64,000 nucleotides of DNA from Dipylidium caninum (Eukaryota; Platyhelminthes; Cestoda; Cyclophyllidea; Dipylidiidae): positions 203,839-267,838 of the forward strand of contig QEYB01000588.1 in NCBI GenBank assembly GCA_017562135.1. The letters are read 5' to 3'. Under the pieces are notes generated by a model that saw only the letters and a program-made list of their open reading frames with translations, was not told where the DNA came from and made no database searches. This document shows, piece after piece, positions 11,691 through 24,300 of the stretch; the first letter of the stretch is position 1; each line of letters starts with the position of its first letter. Made by a program: the position numbers and the translations under genes.

Positions 11691-13498
11691 GTAGCGTCGA
11701 AGTTTGGAGGACTTTTGGTTCACGGCTTCCTGACTGGTCGCCGTCGCCGTGGTCGCGAAGGCCATTAGGGGCGGTGGGGCTGGGAGGAAGAAGTAGCAGA
11801 CATCAAGCTTTCCGTGCTACATATAATTCCCCTGTTTGAAGGGAAGGAAAAGCCTTCAAAGCCTCCAAGCAGCCTGCTTTCGATTCCGTGTAACTCGACT
11901 TAAAAATTTTACTGTTTGGTGCGCAGAGAGCACATCGGGCAGACAAACATCCTCACGGGGAGTGCGAAACAGGAGACGTCGTTGCCGTACATTACAGCGA
12001 TTCCAGCGTGAATTTGGCTGGCATGGTGCCTTCTCTTCGCCAGACGGAGTCACCGGCCAGGAAGCATCTGATGGCCGCGAAGACCATCGCTGCGCGACCC
12101 CACGTCCCTCCGTTTCTCTCCGCCCCGTCCCCACGTCCGCTGTCACGCAGGCGTTCACTCTCTCTCTCTCTCGACGAGTTTTCCCTTGTTGAATCTTCTC
12201 TCCACGAGGCGATTCAACAGGGCAGAGGAGACTACCAGTCACAAAGTTCGCGCCTTCAAACGGAACATTTCAGGCGGGATGAGGGCTGGAGTGTGGAGGG
12301 AACCAGGTGGTGTCTACTTTCTCTCTTTTGCACAAAGGCGCATCCATTCTCGTTGACAAGAGGTAATTCCGCAGTCGTGCGTGGGCAAAAGTGGAGACAG
12401 GCGGGAGGAAGTGGAAAACCGCATTCCGCCACTTTGCCCGATAATGAAGCTTCTTCGGCCAGAGCAAATTGCCCTCGGGTAGTTCCTCTTAAAGAGGCCC
12501 ACGAATTCTCTTCCCCAGAGGCCGAAGTTGGCGAGCAGGCGCCCTCGCAAAAGACGCCCAGTAGCTTCTACCTTAAAGTCCTCGATGGCCCAGGACGCCC
12601 GGATCCTCAGCCCAGGCAGACCGGCTGGCAGGCGGACGAAGCTATGCCGCCGTCAGGGGACTGCTGGCGACTCCCTCGAGGATCCGCTGTTGCCTTGCCT
12701 GTCCCAAAGGGAGAGGAGCGGTCGAGGAGACGATGCTCAAACAGAAATGCCCCAAAATCGGACCTGACAGTGCCATGAAGGCCTTTTCGAGGGCGTGGCC
12801 CTAGGAGGTGTTTTGAAACAGCCCGGCGCTCAGAGGCGTGGTGGAGGACCTCGGCTCTTCTCTACGTCTTCTCTCTCACTTGGACTGCAATTTCCTATGC
12901 GCACAAAAGTTCTCTCCGCCCTTTCTTTAGGCCCAACTCCTCCGAGACTTTGCCAACTTTGTGTGGGCAAGTGGGCAAAGCCAAAGTCCACCCTCTCTGC
13001 TCCACACGAGCGGTGCTGGGGAAAGAAATGGCGGTTCAGAAATACCAAAGTGGTGATTTATGCAGCGCAAAGTTTTAGAACACCATTAGGTTAATTAGAT
13101 CATCAAATAAGGCTTCGCACCGCCTCGTCGAGGTGTCTTTCCCCCAGTCCGAGTAAATTGGCCACCTGCGCAAAAGCGGGGCGAAGCTCATCGTGAGTTA
13201 GGCGACGCGCACTTTTGTGGAGGAGGCGGAGGCGGAGGAGGAGATTGGTGGACTTAAAGACCTCTCACAATTCCTCGAGGTTGTGTCTCCACCGCCTCCG
13301 TGTCCCCTCTACCGCAGGCGTTGCGGAGGCGGGTGGATGGACGGCGAGGGACGATGAATGGTCAGGGCGGAGGGGGAGATGCTCTCGACCGACGCGAAGA
13401 CACCCACAGTGAGGAGGGAGAGCGAGGGAGGCCGTGAGGTGGGGGCGATTTCTTGCGGGGAGGACGAGCCCGTCTTCGGGGAGGGCGGGGAGACGGAC

Positions 13499-13520
13499 GT
13501 GAGTGAGTGAGTGAGTGAGA
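13499..13520. repeat. (GTGA)n microsatellite
   Basis: About five perfect tetranucleotide repeats. Confidence 0.9.
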
Positions 13521-13827
13521 GAGGTCGGTTTACGGACAGGGTGCTTCTCACAGGTAATGCACGTGCGTTCATGCCAACCGCGTCTAACTAAAGTATGCAT
13601 ATGCCGTGCTTCATGCAGTGTTTTTGCGGGTTTAAACGAGCTGCGGTGGCCAGACTTACTCTCCAACTCATCCGCCTCTGCCTCCGGCAAGCCTAATTTG
13701 GAAGGAAAACCGGTGTGTTTAGCGGTTTTCAGCTTTACACGAAAGGTGCGCATTGCTGTCAACCTTCCTGACTCATGTCACTCCCTCACCACCGGGATGA
13801 CTCGCAAATGACGGCGGAGGAGGAGGA

Positions 13828-13862
13828 GTGGGGGCGGGCGGGGCGGAGGGGGGGGGTGCGGG
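13828..13862 (+). other. G-rich, potential G-quadruplex tract
   Basis: Five closely spaced runs of three or more G, separated by one to three bases, occur on the + strand. Confidence 0.5.
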
Positions 13863-13873
13863 CGACACTACCA

Positions 13874-14825
13874 AGATGGAAACCATGAAACGGGCATCGG
13901 TGATTAGTTCGGCTGCCTGTGAGACCGAGAGGGCGATCTTGTAACGTGTGCTCGATATTTTTACTTACAAATGTTAAGATTATTCTCTTTACTTATTTCA
14001 TATCTCCTTTCTATTTTACTTCTCACCAAGATCAGATGAAAACAAAACCCGAATTCAAATTGAATTAAAGCGTAGATCAGAGACCGGACAACCAGAGGTG
14101 AAGCCACAGCTAATGGGAAAAAGGGTTGATGTTGGCTCAGAAACTCCCGTTCTGGCGATTTGAGCGCCGTCCCGGAGCCTTGAAGGAGACGGTCGAAAGC
14201 CAGGACGCCCACGGCACTATTTGCGGCGTGAACTAACGGGGAAGTGGCCATCCACCCGACGGCGGCTGCGTCAAAGCAAAATCTGCGTTCGGTAGACGAC
14301 AGAGAAAAAACGGCGCCGTGCGAACAAGTGACGCCAGTGCGGAGACTGCAGCGACCGGGCGGGCATCTTCCTTGTTTCCTCCGCAATACACGACAACCGA
14401 TCATCACTTCTGACGAAAAGTGGATTTTATATGAGAATGAGGAACAGTCGAGCAAACGGAGAGATGCGGACACACCGTCAGGACACATCCGCAAGCCGAA
14501 ATGCCATCAAAAGCAAATGGAGGTTTGCATATATTGTGGAATGCCGTGGGGAGATCGTCCCTTTTTCCATCCTTTCATTGGCGGGGAGTCGATTTCGTCC
14601 ATGGGAGAAGACTTACGTAGAAAAAAGCAACAGTTTCGCTAAGTCGTCGGAGCGCGGCACACTGTAACTTCCATGCAGTTTGCAGAGGTAACACATCCTC
14701 CATCCTCTCTCGATAGTTAAACGGGAGAGGAATAAAAGTTGTCTCGATGGAGTGCAATAAATAAGGGAAAAAATTGCGTTCTTCGTTTTCGGCTCCAATT
14801 TAACGCTCGTTTCATAGTTTCCCTG
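13874..14825 (+). mobile_element. mariner-like element 4 with both terminal repeats
   Basis: The left end has TGGAAACCATGAAACGGGC and the right end has CGCTCGTTTCATAGTTTCC, whose reverse complement is GGAAACTATGAAACGAGCG. These are inverted repeats about 950 bp apart. Between them on the + strand, at about 14395-14560, is ITSDEKWILYENEEQSSKR then HQKQMEVCIYCGMPWG, the first catalytic Asp block (GDEKWxLYxN) and the following KKVMLCIWWD-like block of mariner transposases. The N-terminal and DNARPH parts are not readable, so it is a dead copy. The same ends occur on elements 5, 6 and 7. Confidence 0.8.
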
Positions 14826-17800
14826 GCGACGATATGCTGAGGCAGTGACCTCAGCGCCAGCTCAGTGGCCCCGAATGCCCCGGGCAGGAGCCACCCTGTG
14901 ATCCCGGGGCGGACGACCCAGGTATCAGCTGGGAGAGCGAGTGCTCCGACCCCAGCGTTCGTCATCCCCGCAGGGAGTCACTAGTCGCGTCACTTGTTAG
15001 ATGACGAGGCATTTGGCTGCCTTAAGAGTAAAGAGGAGAGGAGAGGAGCGGAGCGGAGCGAAGCGGAGCAAAGCGGGAATAACTCGGCCAGCTGTGCCGT
15101 GTTGCCGCGATCTCGCCCGTCCGCCAGGCGCTTGCATGGCAGCCGGTGGCGAGGCGAAGTTGTTCACGGATCGAGGTGCCCAACAGTGTGAGACGCGATG
15201 CCACGCCGATCGGACGGACCATCAAGTAACCGTGTCGAAGATGGGCGAAACTTCCCCACGAGGCCGCCCATCAAGACGCCCTTTTTTAACCGCACGTCAT
15301 TCAAATGTCAACTTGTCTCGGCAGGCGGCGTAAAGACACGTCGATGTCTAAATTTTTGTTTATTTTACTGTTTGAATGCTACGTTCACCGCGACGTTCTC
15401 ACAATTTTCCCCGTAATTATCGGCAAAAAATACATCGCTGGGGTGATAAAAAAGGGGCTCCACACATGAGATCAGTGGGGGTAAGGAGGGGCGATTTGCT
15501 TGCACCGGAGGCCTCAAAATGCCCTCCAATTGGGGAGCGTTCCGTAGGCGGTCTCGGCTGCCTCCGAGCGGTCGTCTGGCGGAAAACCTGCGGGACAGAC
15601 AGTCTCGGCACACGCGGGTGACTCGAGCTGCCAAACTACGCGCCCCCACGCCACTTAGACGGCGGCGGGGGGGAGGGGAGGGGAGGGTGCCTTGCCGGCA
15701 CACTTGCAGCTCTCTTGTGGCCTTGGCACACGACAGAGAGGGTGCTTCGGATAGACAGCACCGTCGTTGTACGCCTCGCCACCTCAGGGTCCCCCCTTTG
15801 ACCCTGTCCTCGGGCGGGTGGAAGCCATGGTGGATGGGTACCAGCGTAGCTAGTATGGATGGCAGAAAAGTGCCCTCATCCCCGTAATGTGCGGCCTCTC
15901 AGGGAGACCGCATGTTCAAACTCCAACGTCCGCCGCAGCCGAAATTCCGCCTGCGTGGATGGTGACAAAAGTGGACTGAAACAACGGTTGAACAGTCAGT
16001 GGAGCTGGGAATGCGGTCGGGGCGACGCCGGGCACAGCCTCAGGCGGTCTGCTGCCCTCGTCGCTATCGGCGCCTTCTCCTTCCACGCCTCGGACAGCCC
16101 TGCCGCGAAGAATGTGGCCGTCGAGGCAAACGCTCGTGGGCAGAGGACGATCCTCCCACCGACCTCGAGTTGTCAGGCATGATGGCGAGAGCGGTGTTGT
16201 TTTGGCCAGACTGCCGACCTCCGAATGGGGGAATCGAGGCAAAATGAGGGAGGACGAAGGTGCTGGACGTGTCCTCGATGGGCCGATCGCCTTCGACATG
16301 AAGACAAACGAGGTAGTAGGGCAGTTGTGGAGCAGGTCTTGGCCCATTGAAAGCCACGTTGCCAGAAAAGGCAACATCAGAACGCGAGTGAAGTGAAGAG
16401 AAATTTGGCCATTTGCGTGTGGGAAATCCCGGGCTCAGGGGCAGCGTTGGGTGCGCGGCACAATGTCAACGAGACACGGTGCCGCGGAACAGCGGACTGT
16501 CCGCGGATGGGAGGCAGCGGGGCCGCGGACACGCGGTAACACCCAGCGGGCCCCTTTTCCACGAGGAGCGCCTCATTTTGGATGGAAGTACGGGAATCCT
16601 CCTTAAGACAATCCGGGAGACATACGGGTTTCCTCCTGCGATGGGCAGGGGAACCACCGCAAAGGCGTTTAGGGGCGCCGGGGCTGCCGACGGCCGGACG
16701 ACTGGCACCGGGCGACCGCGCCTCCGCCCAAATTGCGCTCTAATCGTCGAGACAACTGACAAACGCACCTCCGCCTGCCTCATCAACGGCCAAAGAATCA
16801 AATAAATTGGCACTCCGAGCGTAGATCCTTTTTTGAATTCGTGCAATGTCAGTCAGAGTCCCCAGGCGGTTGATTGGCCGGTGGTCAGTGGACGGATCGC
16901 CCGCCCGCCGCCAACTCTCGTCCCGGGGCACGCAGACGCTGAAAAATAGGCGCTCTACGACCCGAACTGCGTCTGCCTCATATTAGCACAACATCACGAC
17001 TGCAAGTGGGACTAACTGCGGGCAATGAAATCTCCCCTCTAACAGCGGCCATAATTCCAGCTTGGAGCGTTTTTCAATCATGTAGTCATTAGAGACGATA
17101 ATTTATTACCGTCACAAGCGGTTCCGCGCAGGGGAGGCCATAATTTACTCTCCATTCTAGCCAGCTCCTCGGTCCGGGCAAATGGCTCCTCGGGTTTTAT
17201 GGCCCCTTTGAATGCGACCACTTTCGCGCGGGGCCGCGGAGTCTCGCGTCGCCGCTGCTGCTGCTGCTCGTCCCGCCTGACCGGCGGAGGACGAAGCCGA
17301 GGGAGGAACTCCTTGGGGCGTGGAGATGCCCCTCTTTCCGCCCCCCCCCCTCCCACGACTTTACCTTACGGCGCAACTCACCGCCTCGAATGTGAGCTGC
17401 TCTGTACCTCGTCCTTCTTGTTGGTGCTGTTGAAGTGACTCTGTGTAGCAGCCACGGGGCGGCCGTCTCACTGAGGCGGGGAGCACTTGTGGGCGTAACA
17501 AGCCAGAACAGGTAGAGGCATCGGCAGTTGCAAACCGAATCACGCAGGCAACCACTGCTGACCACTGCCACGCCTCGTCCGCTTTCGGAAACAAAGTGAG
17601 GTGTTGAGGAGATGTCTTCCCGATCAGAGACTGTGCATGGCGATGGGACGGCCAGAAAGTCAAAGTTGTCTTGATCTCCTCTGCCCAGTGTGGCGCCTCC
17701 TTCTTCGCTGTACCTGAACTCAGTCGGCGATGATGTTCCTCAGGTTCTTTCAACCCGTTTTTCGTCAGCATCGGACGCATCTGGCAACTGATCTTCATCG

Positions 17801-18203
17801 TCTGCTGACGGGCGGTTGCGTTTTTCCCTCGGGCCTTAACCGACGACCTGATGGGCCACTCCCTCAATGCAGCCGCGGCGGCGTCACATCTCTTCAAGGA
17901 TGGACGCGGCAGAGGCTTCGGCTATTCCCTATGACGTTCCAGTTTCCGTGGGGGACAGCCACCTCGGGCAGGTTGGTGCCATCCCGCCTCCCGACCAACC
18001 AGGAATCGTAGACATCCACCAGAGGGAACATTGCGGGCTGTCGTGCTCGACCGCAAGCCGATTTGCACCACTCCTGAGCGGACAGCGAGTCCCCGCCGGG
18101 AGGCAGCCAGGTCAGGCTGAAGTCCTCCCTGAATGAGGATCTTTCGGACGCGGACACGGTCGGCTCTGTCCACCTCAACTTCTACCGCCTATTTCGTACA
18201 CGC
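14826..18203. other. no firm gene; purine tract and chance frames
   Basis: Contains a GA-rich tract at 15031-15076. A - strand stretch at 17920-18178 begins like a fibronectin type III domain (REDFSLTWLPPGGDS) but loses the pattern afterwards. If real, it could belong to the 3' side of the Ig gene. I do not annotate it as an exon. Confidence 0.4.
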
Positions 18204-18304
18204 TCAACACACCCCGACAACACGAACGACCACCGAACACGTGAGGCGACTGCGTCGAAAGCTCGGTTGGGTGTAAACCAAACGACCCAGCGGTGTCCCA
18301 CTGC
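18204..18304 (-). CDS. Ig gene exon 5, tentative terminal exon
   Basis: A strong acceptor (ttttgcctcttgcag) fits phase 1 of exon 4. The frame then runs 32 residues (ending LTCSVVVRVVGVC) to a TGA. The tail is too short and interrupted for a convincing membrane anchor, so the true 3' exon may lie elsewhere. Confidence 0.4.
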
Positions 18305-21300
18305 CTGCAAGAGGCAAAAGGGGGAACAGGGGAAAGGGAGCCCCGCGGGGAGTATGTGCACGAGGCGGACTTGGTGAGGCGTTGCTGGCCAACCGCTGTC
18401 CACGAGTTGCTCGCGGCAACTCAAGAGCGCTTTCTTGTCGCCAACATCAACAAGCGAGATCCACGCGGTGACGAAAGAGGCGTCTTTTCCTCCGTTGCCC
18501 TCCGCAATGTTCGCAGAGGAGTACGATGCGGACTGCGGCGGCGCGAGTGTCGGCGAAGTGTGCCACCGGACGGACGCGCCACCCTCGCTGCTGCTCCTGA
18601 CGGCGCTTCGCCGGGGGGCCCAGTCCGCTTTCAGCGATGCGATGACCTTCAGGCGTCTTCACCGACTAACTGCGAAGGCGTGGCGATGCAAGAATTGCGC
18701 TCCGACCGGCGACATGAAGGAGAACCGCGTCTCCTCGTCCACTCGTCTCATCATCATGCGTTTGCCGCGCTGACAAGTGGCCTGTTACCTAACAACGTGT
18801 GCGGTCCACACGGTGTCCACGCCAAATTTGTGTGAAGTCGGGGGACCGCGTCCCTTCCACCACGACGAATGCGCCCCGCGCTCAGGGACGAAGGAGTCTG
18901 AGGACCCCGCGCACTCGGCGAGGAAGCCGCCTTCCGAAATGCGGACCGGTCGCATCCGGGCGCGGAGTGTTCGTGCCTGAGGTACAACGCGGCGTCCCCG
19001 GCGGAGGAGGTGCCTTCCCCCCCCCCCCTTCCTCGGACAGGCGTGTCGACAAATCACTCGCGCACACGTGTTCGGCCTGACGACCTGCTGAGGCGAGTTA
19101 ATTGGCCCACCGACGTGGCGAAACGGTTCATCCCTGTTCACTAAGCGCCTCACAACATTCACGTCGAATGGAAGGCCTTTTAAATTACACCGACAGGCGG
19201 TTCCACCACTGGACGCCAGGCGGACTGGCGATTGCGCATCTTCAGTTTCTTGCCGTGGACGAGGGAGGCCGGGCCGCCAATCCTAGTGCGGGATTTGCAT
19301 TTGCGATTACAAAAAAAGGGCGGGAACTAGTGACAGTCAGTCGACTTCTTTCCTTAACTCGATGCCTCCTACGCGAAACTGCGTTTGCTCCATTCGGTTG
19401 TGCGCTCAACCCACACCCTTTGGAACTTCTCCTTCACCGCCTCCTCCACCCCCTCCGCCTTCGGCCTACTAATGGCGACGGGGGATAGTTGGGGGATGCG
19501 GTGTCCAAGTTCAACGACTTTTAACAGTTACATTAGGTTAATAATCTCTCGCCTGCCTCCTCTCGCCAACTTCCCAAAAGGCGTATGGTCAAAAATGCAC
19601 TAAAATTCGCGCCGCAAATTCACTCAAATGACCGGGAGTTTGTCCACCCAAGAGCGCGATAATTGAAGTGGCCAAGTGAAAGCAAACGCGTCAGAGTAAG
19701 GTGTCGAACCGCTAATCGAATGATGCCAAAAAGGGAGCGGACAGTCGATTTAGGGTGGACCAATTCGAGTTCGAAGCCTCAAGATGGGGAGCGCCCGTCC
19801 TCGGACGGTGTCAACGTCTCACGGGGCCACCGCCGGAGACGGGATCCGTGGACGGGAAAGGTCAACCGTTAGGACGATGACCGCCGAGACGATGATGACG
19901 ATGGCGACAGGAGGTGTGGAATTCACTACTCGTACGCAAAGGGGTTTCGAGAGCAAAGGACCGGGAATAGGAATGCGAGTGGTCTCGTAAAAGCGTCATC
20001 CATCGGCATTTTTACAAGAAGAAGAAGAAGAAGTGAGGACAACTCAAGTGGCTACACTCCCCGCAGCGCTACTCGAGCGTTTCACGCTTTGTGGGTATCC
20101 AGACGAGAAAGTCTCAACTTCTTACCAATAATCTGGAGGTTCAACTGATCGAAAGACATGGAGGGCAGGGGCGAGGAGTCGTTCACCACCTTCGGCCGGT
20201 TCATGCGGCTGCGCTCGACGCAGTTCCAGCGCCCAGCCTCCTTCTTCGAGGTCCAAGTGATGAGGAGGCGGGACTCGAGGAGGTGTGAGTCCACCCAGCG
20301 GGAGGAGACGAAGGTGCCGCCCGACTGGAACCGGTTGGTCCGGCGGCGAACGCCGTTGTGGTACCATTCCAGGCTGATGGTGGGATCGCGTTTAGCCTCG
20401 GGCGAGGAGAAATTCGCTCTGCAGATGAGTTCCAACGGCATCCCGTAGAACGCCAGTTGGGGGCCCGAAATCGTCACTGCGAACAGGTTAGAAAATAGGA
20501 CTCTTATAAGAGAAAAAAAATCGCCTACAAACGCAATGGGTGGACGATTTTGCGTTTTGCCAACAAGGCAAATTGAAAAATGAACTGTGGAAACGGGACC
20601 GACTGGCAGATAACCCTCCGCCGGGTTTCCTTACTCGTCGGAAAGAAACCTCTTCACACCCAACTTTGGGGACTCAGCCCACGCAGGGGGAGAATCTCGT
20701 CACACCGGCTCCGTGGAAATGTTGCCTCACACAGAATCCCCTCCGCCTCTCACCTCGTCACATACTCTGCAGTGGTGTTGCGGTGGGAGACAAGTGACAC
20801 TGTGGCATTTTAAAGGCCCAGACACTTCGAACAGGTCAGCAGAAAGTATAAAAAATCCCAGCGCCTAAATCTTCCCACGATACCCGCCACGCGGCTTTAT
20901 GGCCTCCCTTGCAACAACCAGTGGAGGTGAGTGTGTGGTGAGGCCGGAGAACACGCCGGTAGGAGAGCATAAGCGGGTGGGATTTTGTTCAGCCCGGAGA
21001 AGCGGTTTGCTCTCCTCCTTGTGGAGTTAGTGGGCTCCTCACGACCAAACTGTTCATGTCCGAGGGGAGACAAGTCGACGCGGCTTGGCGGGCCGAGGAG
21101 GTGAGGGCTTCAGCGAAACTGCGCCGGCTTGTAGGCCACTTCCCTGCCTCCTTTCCACTGCATCGTGATATCCAGCGACGGTTTAGGAAAACCAAACAGC
21201 TAAGGTTGAGTAGTGCAGCCGATGTAGAGCTTTCCGAAGTGAACAAGACTATAACAGGTGGTTTCAACTTTTTTCCCAACACTTCTCCCATCGCTACATG

Positions 21301-24300
21301 CTGCAGTACTTCCATCGCCCCGATGCTCTCGTTACGCCAGTTCACCGGTGGACCCGGCATAAGTGACAAAAGTGCTGCAGGTTGGAAGACTCTGTGGAGG
21401 GTGGAGGCGCTTTCACCGAGTGGTCAGGCGATTAAATGGACATCCACTTGTTTCCTCCATCGCCCCATTGAGAATAACCCGAATCGAATTCCACCTATTC
21501 GTTTTAAATTGTGGTCCTCGTGCCGATTTGTCCCGTGAATTCTAGTTTCGATGTGCATCTTAATGAAAATGTAAACTTAACCTCGAGGTGCATTAAAATG
21601 TTGACTGGTGAATTCACGCGACCCTCTATTGAAAGTTTATAAAACCATAGTGGTTTTTTTTGCTTTTTTAGTCCGAAAATGACACATAACCGTATTAACT
21701 ACCAAAAATTGGTTTGTAACTAACTTCATACGAGAAGGATAACAGTCAGTTGAAGACAACACAGTGGAAACTCACAGTTCAGCCGTACAAATGCGAGAGA
21801 CAATTAAAATAAATTTTATTATCCATTAACTGACAAAAATATGAGACTGCTTGTAGGACCATACATAGTAGGAGGGAATCAGATTTGTAGAACCTTGGAC
21901 AAAGATGCCCACCATAAAAATTTAACGATAACTATGCCAATAACTCAAAGATTGTAAGACAACCTGCAAAAAAATAAAATAGGTGTGAAAAAAAGCATGA
22001 GACAGTTTGTAGGTGAACAGAACGAATAGAAAATTCCTTTCTTCCAGAAAAACATGAATAAATGAGTGGGTTATTTATAACACGACACCATGCGAAGTGT
22101 AGTTTCGTTTTTTCGTCGGTACGTATGGCGAAGCCGCCAAATTAATTTCAAGGTGCAGCATTTTTGGGTGGTGGAAATACAAAAGGTGTGCCATAGTCAG
22201 ACAGCAGTTATGAGAAGATGCACACGGTATGTAAAAGTCCCATTTGTGGAAACAGATAGCAAAATTCTGGAGGATTATCCAACTTTTTTTCAATTTAAGC
22301 AGTTCTAGAACCACTTCTTTGAAACCATCACCACAACTTTGACAATTGGGCAAAAAAATCCGCATCAAATGTTTTTCTAACTGGTGGAAGCAAAATGGAG
22401 GACAATTCGCGGGGAAAGTATAACAGCGGGGCCAAAGTGGCCTGTGTTATAATGCATAAACGCAGCAGCGGTTGTCAGACCCACCTGAGGACTTGACGTT
22501 CGAAGTTGACCCGGCCGAGTCCATTGCTTGCATCCCCGAGACGGTTTTCTTGCCTGAAAACGTCATAAATCAACGCGTGTGGACTCAGCGACTTTATCGG
22601 TACTTTTCATGCAAAAGTCTCTTTTCCATCGTTACTCTCAACAACCGCAGCTGACAAATTGTTTGATTTGAAATGACTAATGATTCACAATTTATAGAAA
22701 AGTTCATATTTGCGATGTTAGGTTGTGGTCTTTATATCCACAATACACGAAACCTGAACATTTATTACATTCACTTTTCTTTTCAATTGTAAATGAACGA
22801 TAAGTAGGAAATTAAGTACAGTCAAACTTTGATCTAAGATTACGGCGTTTAAGGAATATGGAGTTTTAAGCAAACTGAAGGCGAAACCAGCAGGTATAAT
22901 AAGCGTTGAAAGGAGAAGATTTAAATAGTGTTCTCTCTTCCCCCTCGCATTCACGATAGCCTTCCTCGACTGAATAAACCATTACAATGGCACGAATTGA
23001 TGCGTATTGCATAATCTGTAAACAGCGCAAAGACACATTTTAACCGGAATTTAGACAATATTTAATAGGGAAGAATATTCAAGACCTTTGTCTCCCAGCA
23101 AAAAGAATAAGAAAGACAATCTCAAAATAGCGTCTAATCAACCAGACAGTAACAATTCTGACAGAGCCCCTGTGTTAAATGCGCCCTTGGAAGTCCATCG
23201 CCCGATGAACTGCGTAGGAACAATGAGGGAATTTTAAATTATTCACCGGCTATAGGAAGGTGACTAAACCGGCTATAGGAAGGTGACTAAACTTGGGAGC
23301 GTAGGATCAATCTTGTACGGTGCGCCTTGTCCTCCTACACAACACGTTTTAGCCTCGGGGTTAACTGCGAAAGGAGAGAAGAGGGGGGACGTTGAAGTGC
23401 AAAAGTAATGCGTCTCTTCCGAAACACCACTCACACGCAGGCCTGACTTATGGAGTTTTTTATCAAAGTGGAACGAATTTTTCGAATTATTACTGAAACC
23501 TTCTCGTGCCGGCATTGTGGATAAGGCGAGAGCTCACCGAAGATGGCATGAAAAGTCATTTCAAAGGCTGCATCCTCATCTTCGCACACTCGACTCGTAC
23601 AGCTTCGCCGGTCCTGTGGACTACTGCGACATCGATACTTTTTGGCATCCTCTTTGGTTCCGTTGGTTATAATTAATTGACTCAATGTCTCACTCGGGTA
23701 GTTGACGCTGATTCGTGGGTCTGGAGAGAAGATGTGAGTGCCTACAGCCAGGGGGTAGATGAGGTCTGTGCGCTCCCAAATTACCTGGAAATCAAACGAC
23801 AAAGATTTGCTCTTCATCATTAACCCCCGGATGTTGCTCTCTACCCTATGAGGCAAACCGCCTTCTCGTGGACGCTGTGGCGGGCACTTCGGCAGAAGGC
23901 AACCACGCGGGGTGTTTCAAGCAACGCAGAGAGTGCGGTGAGCCGGATTATTAACGATATGAAGGAAATTGGATATTCTTGAGGCCGAGACAAATGCGAC
24001 ATTTCATGGTAGATGTAATTAGGTGGGCGGTAGGTAGCTGCGACAATGAACTATTTACTGGCGGGTGCGCACCTTAAATTCTATCTTTAAAGTGTTTGTT
24101 TATCCTCCGCCTCGGCACACTTTTATCTCCTAGAGACATAAAATGGGGTTCTTTTATATCTCCCCTTACACTCACATCTACAAGTGTGATTTTGAATCAT
24201 AAATCTCCTAATGGCATGGAGGTTTTTTTAACTGTCACCACACTTGAAGGCGATTTGCCGTGGCCTTTTAAATAATTTTGGCGAAAACTGAGACGAAAAT

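Larger units (their letters stand above)
11691..13873. other. no gene recognised
   Basis: A 256-codon frame (12008-12778, +) is Ser/Arg/Pro-rich without domains. Simple repeats include a (GTGA)n tract at 13499-13520 and G-runs at 13828-13862. Confidence 0.5.

Noticed and set aside
12008..12778. 256-codon + strand frame
   Set aside because: Low-complexity Ser/Arg/Pro composition, no domain, no supporting splice or poly(A) context.
17894..18178. Fibronectin type III-like start (REDFSLTWLPPGGDS) on the - strand
   Set aside because: Only the first strand fits; the rest matches in no frame, and joining it to the Ig gene would need a 31-nt intron.
20989..21538. 126- and 160-codon mirrored frames in Ig intron 3
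   Set aside because: No family resemblance and both strands open.
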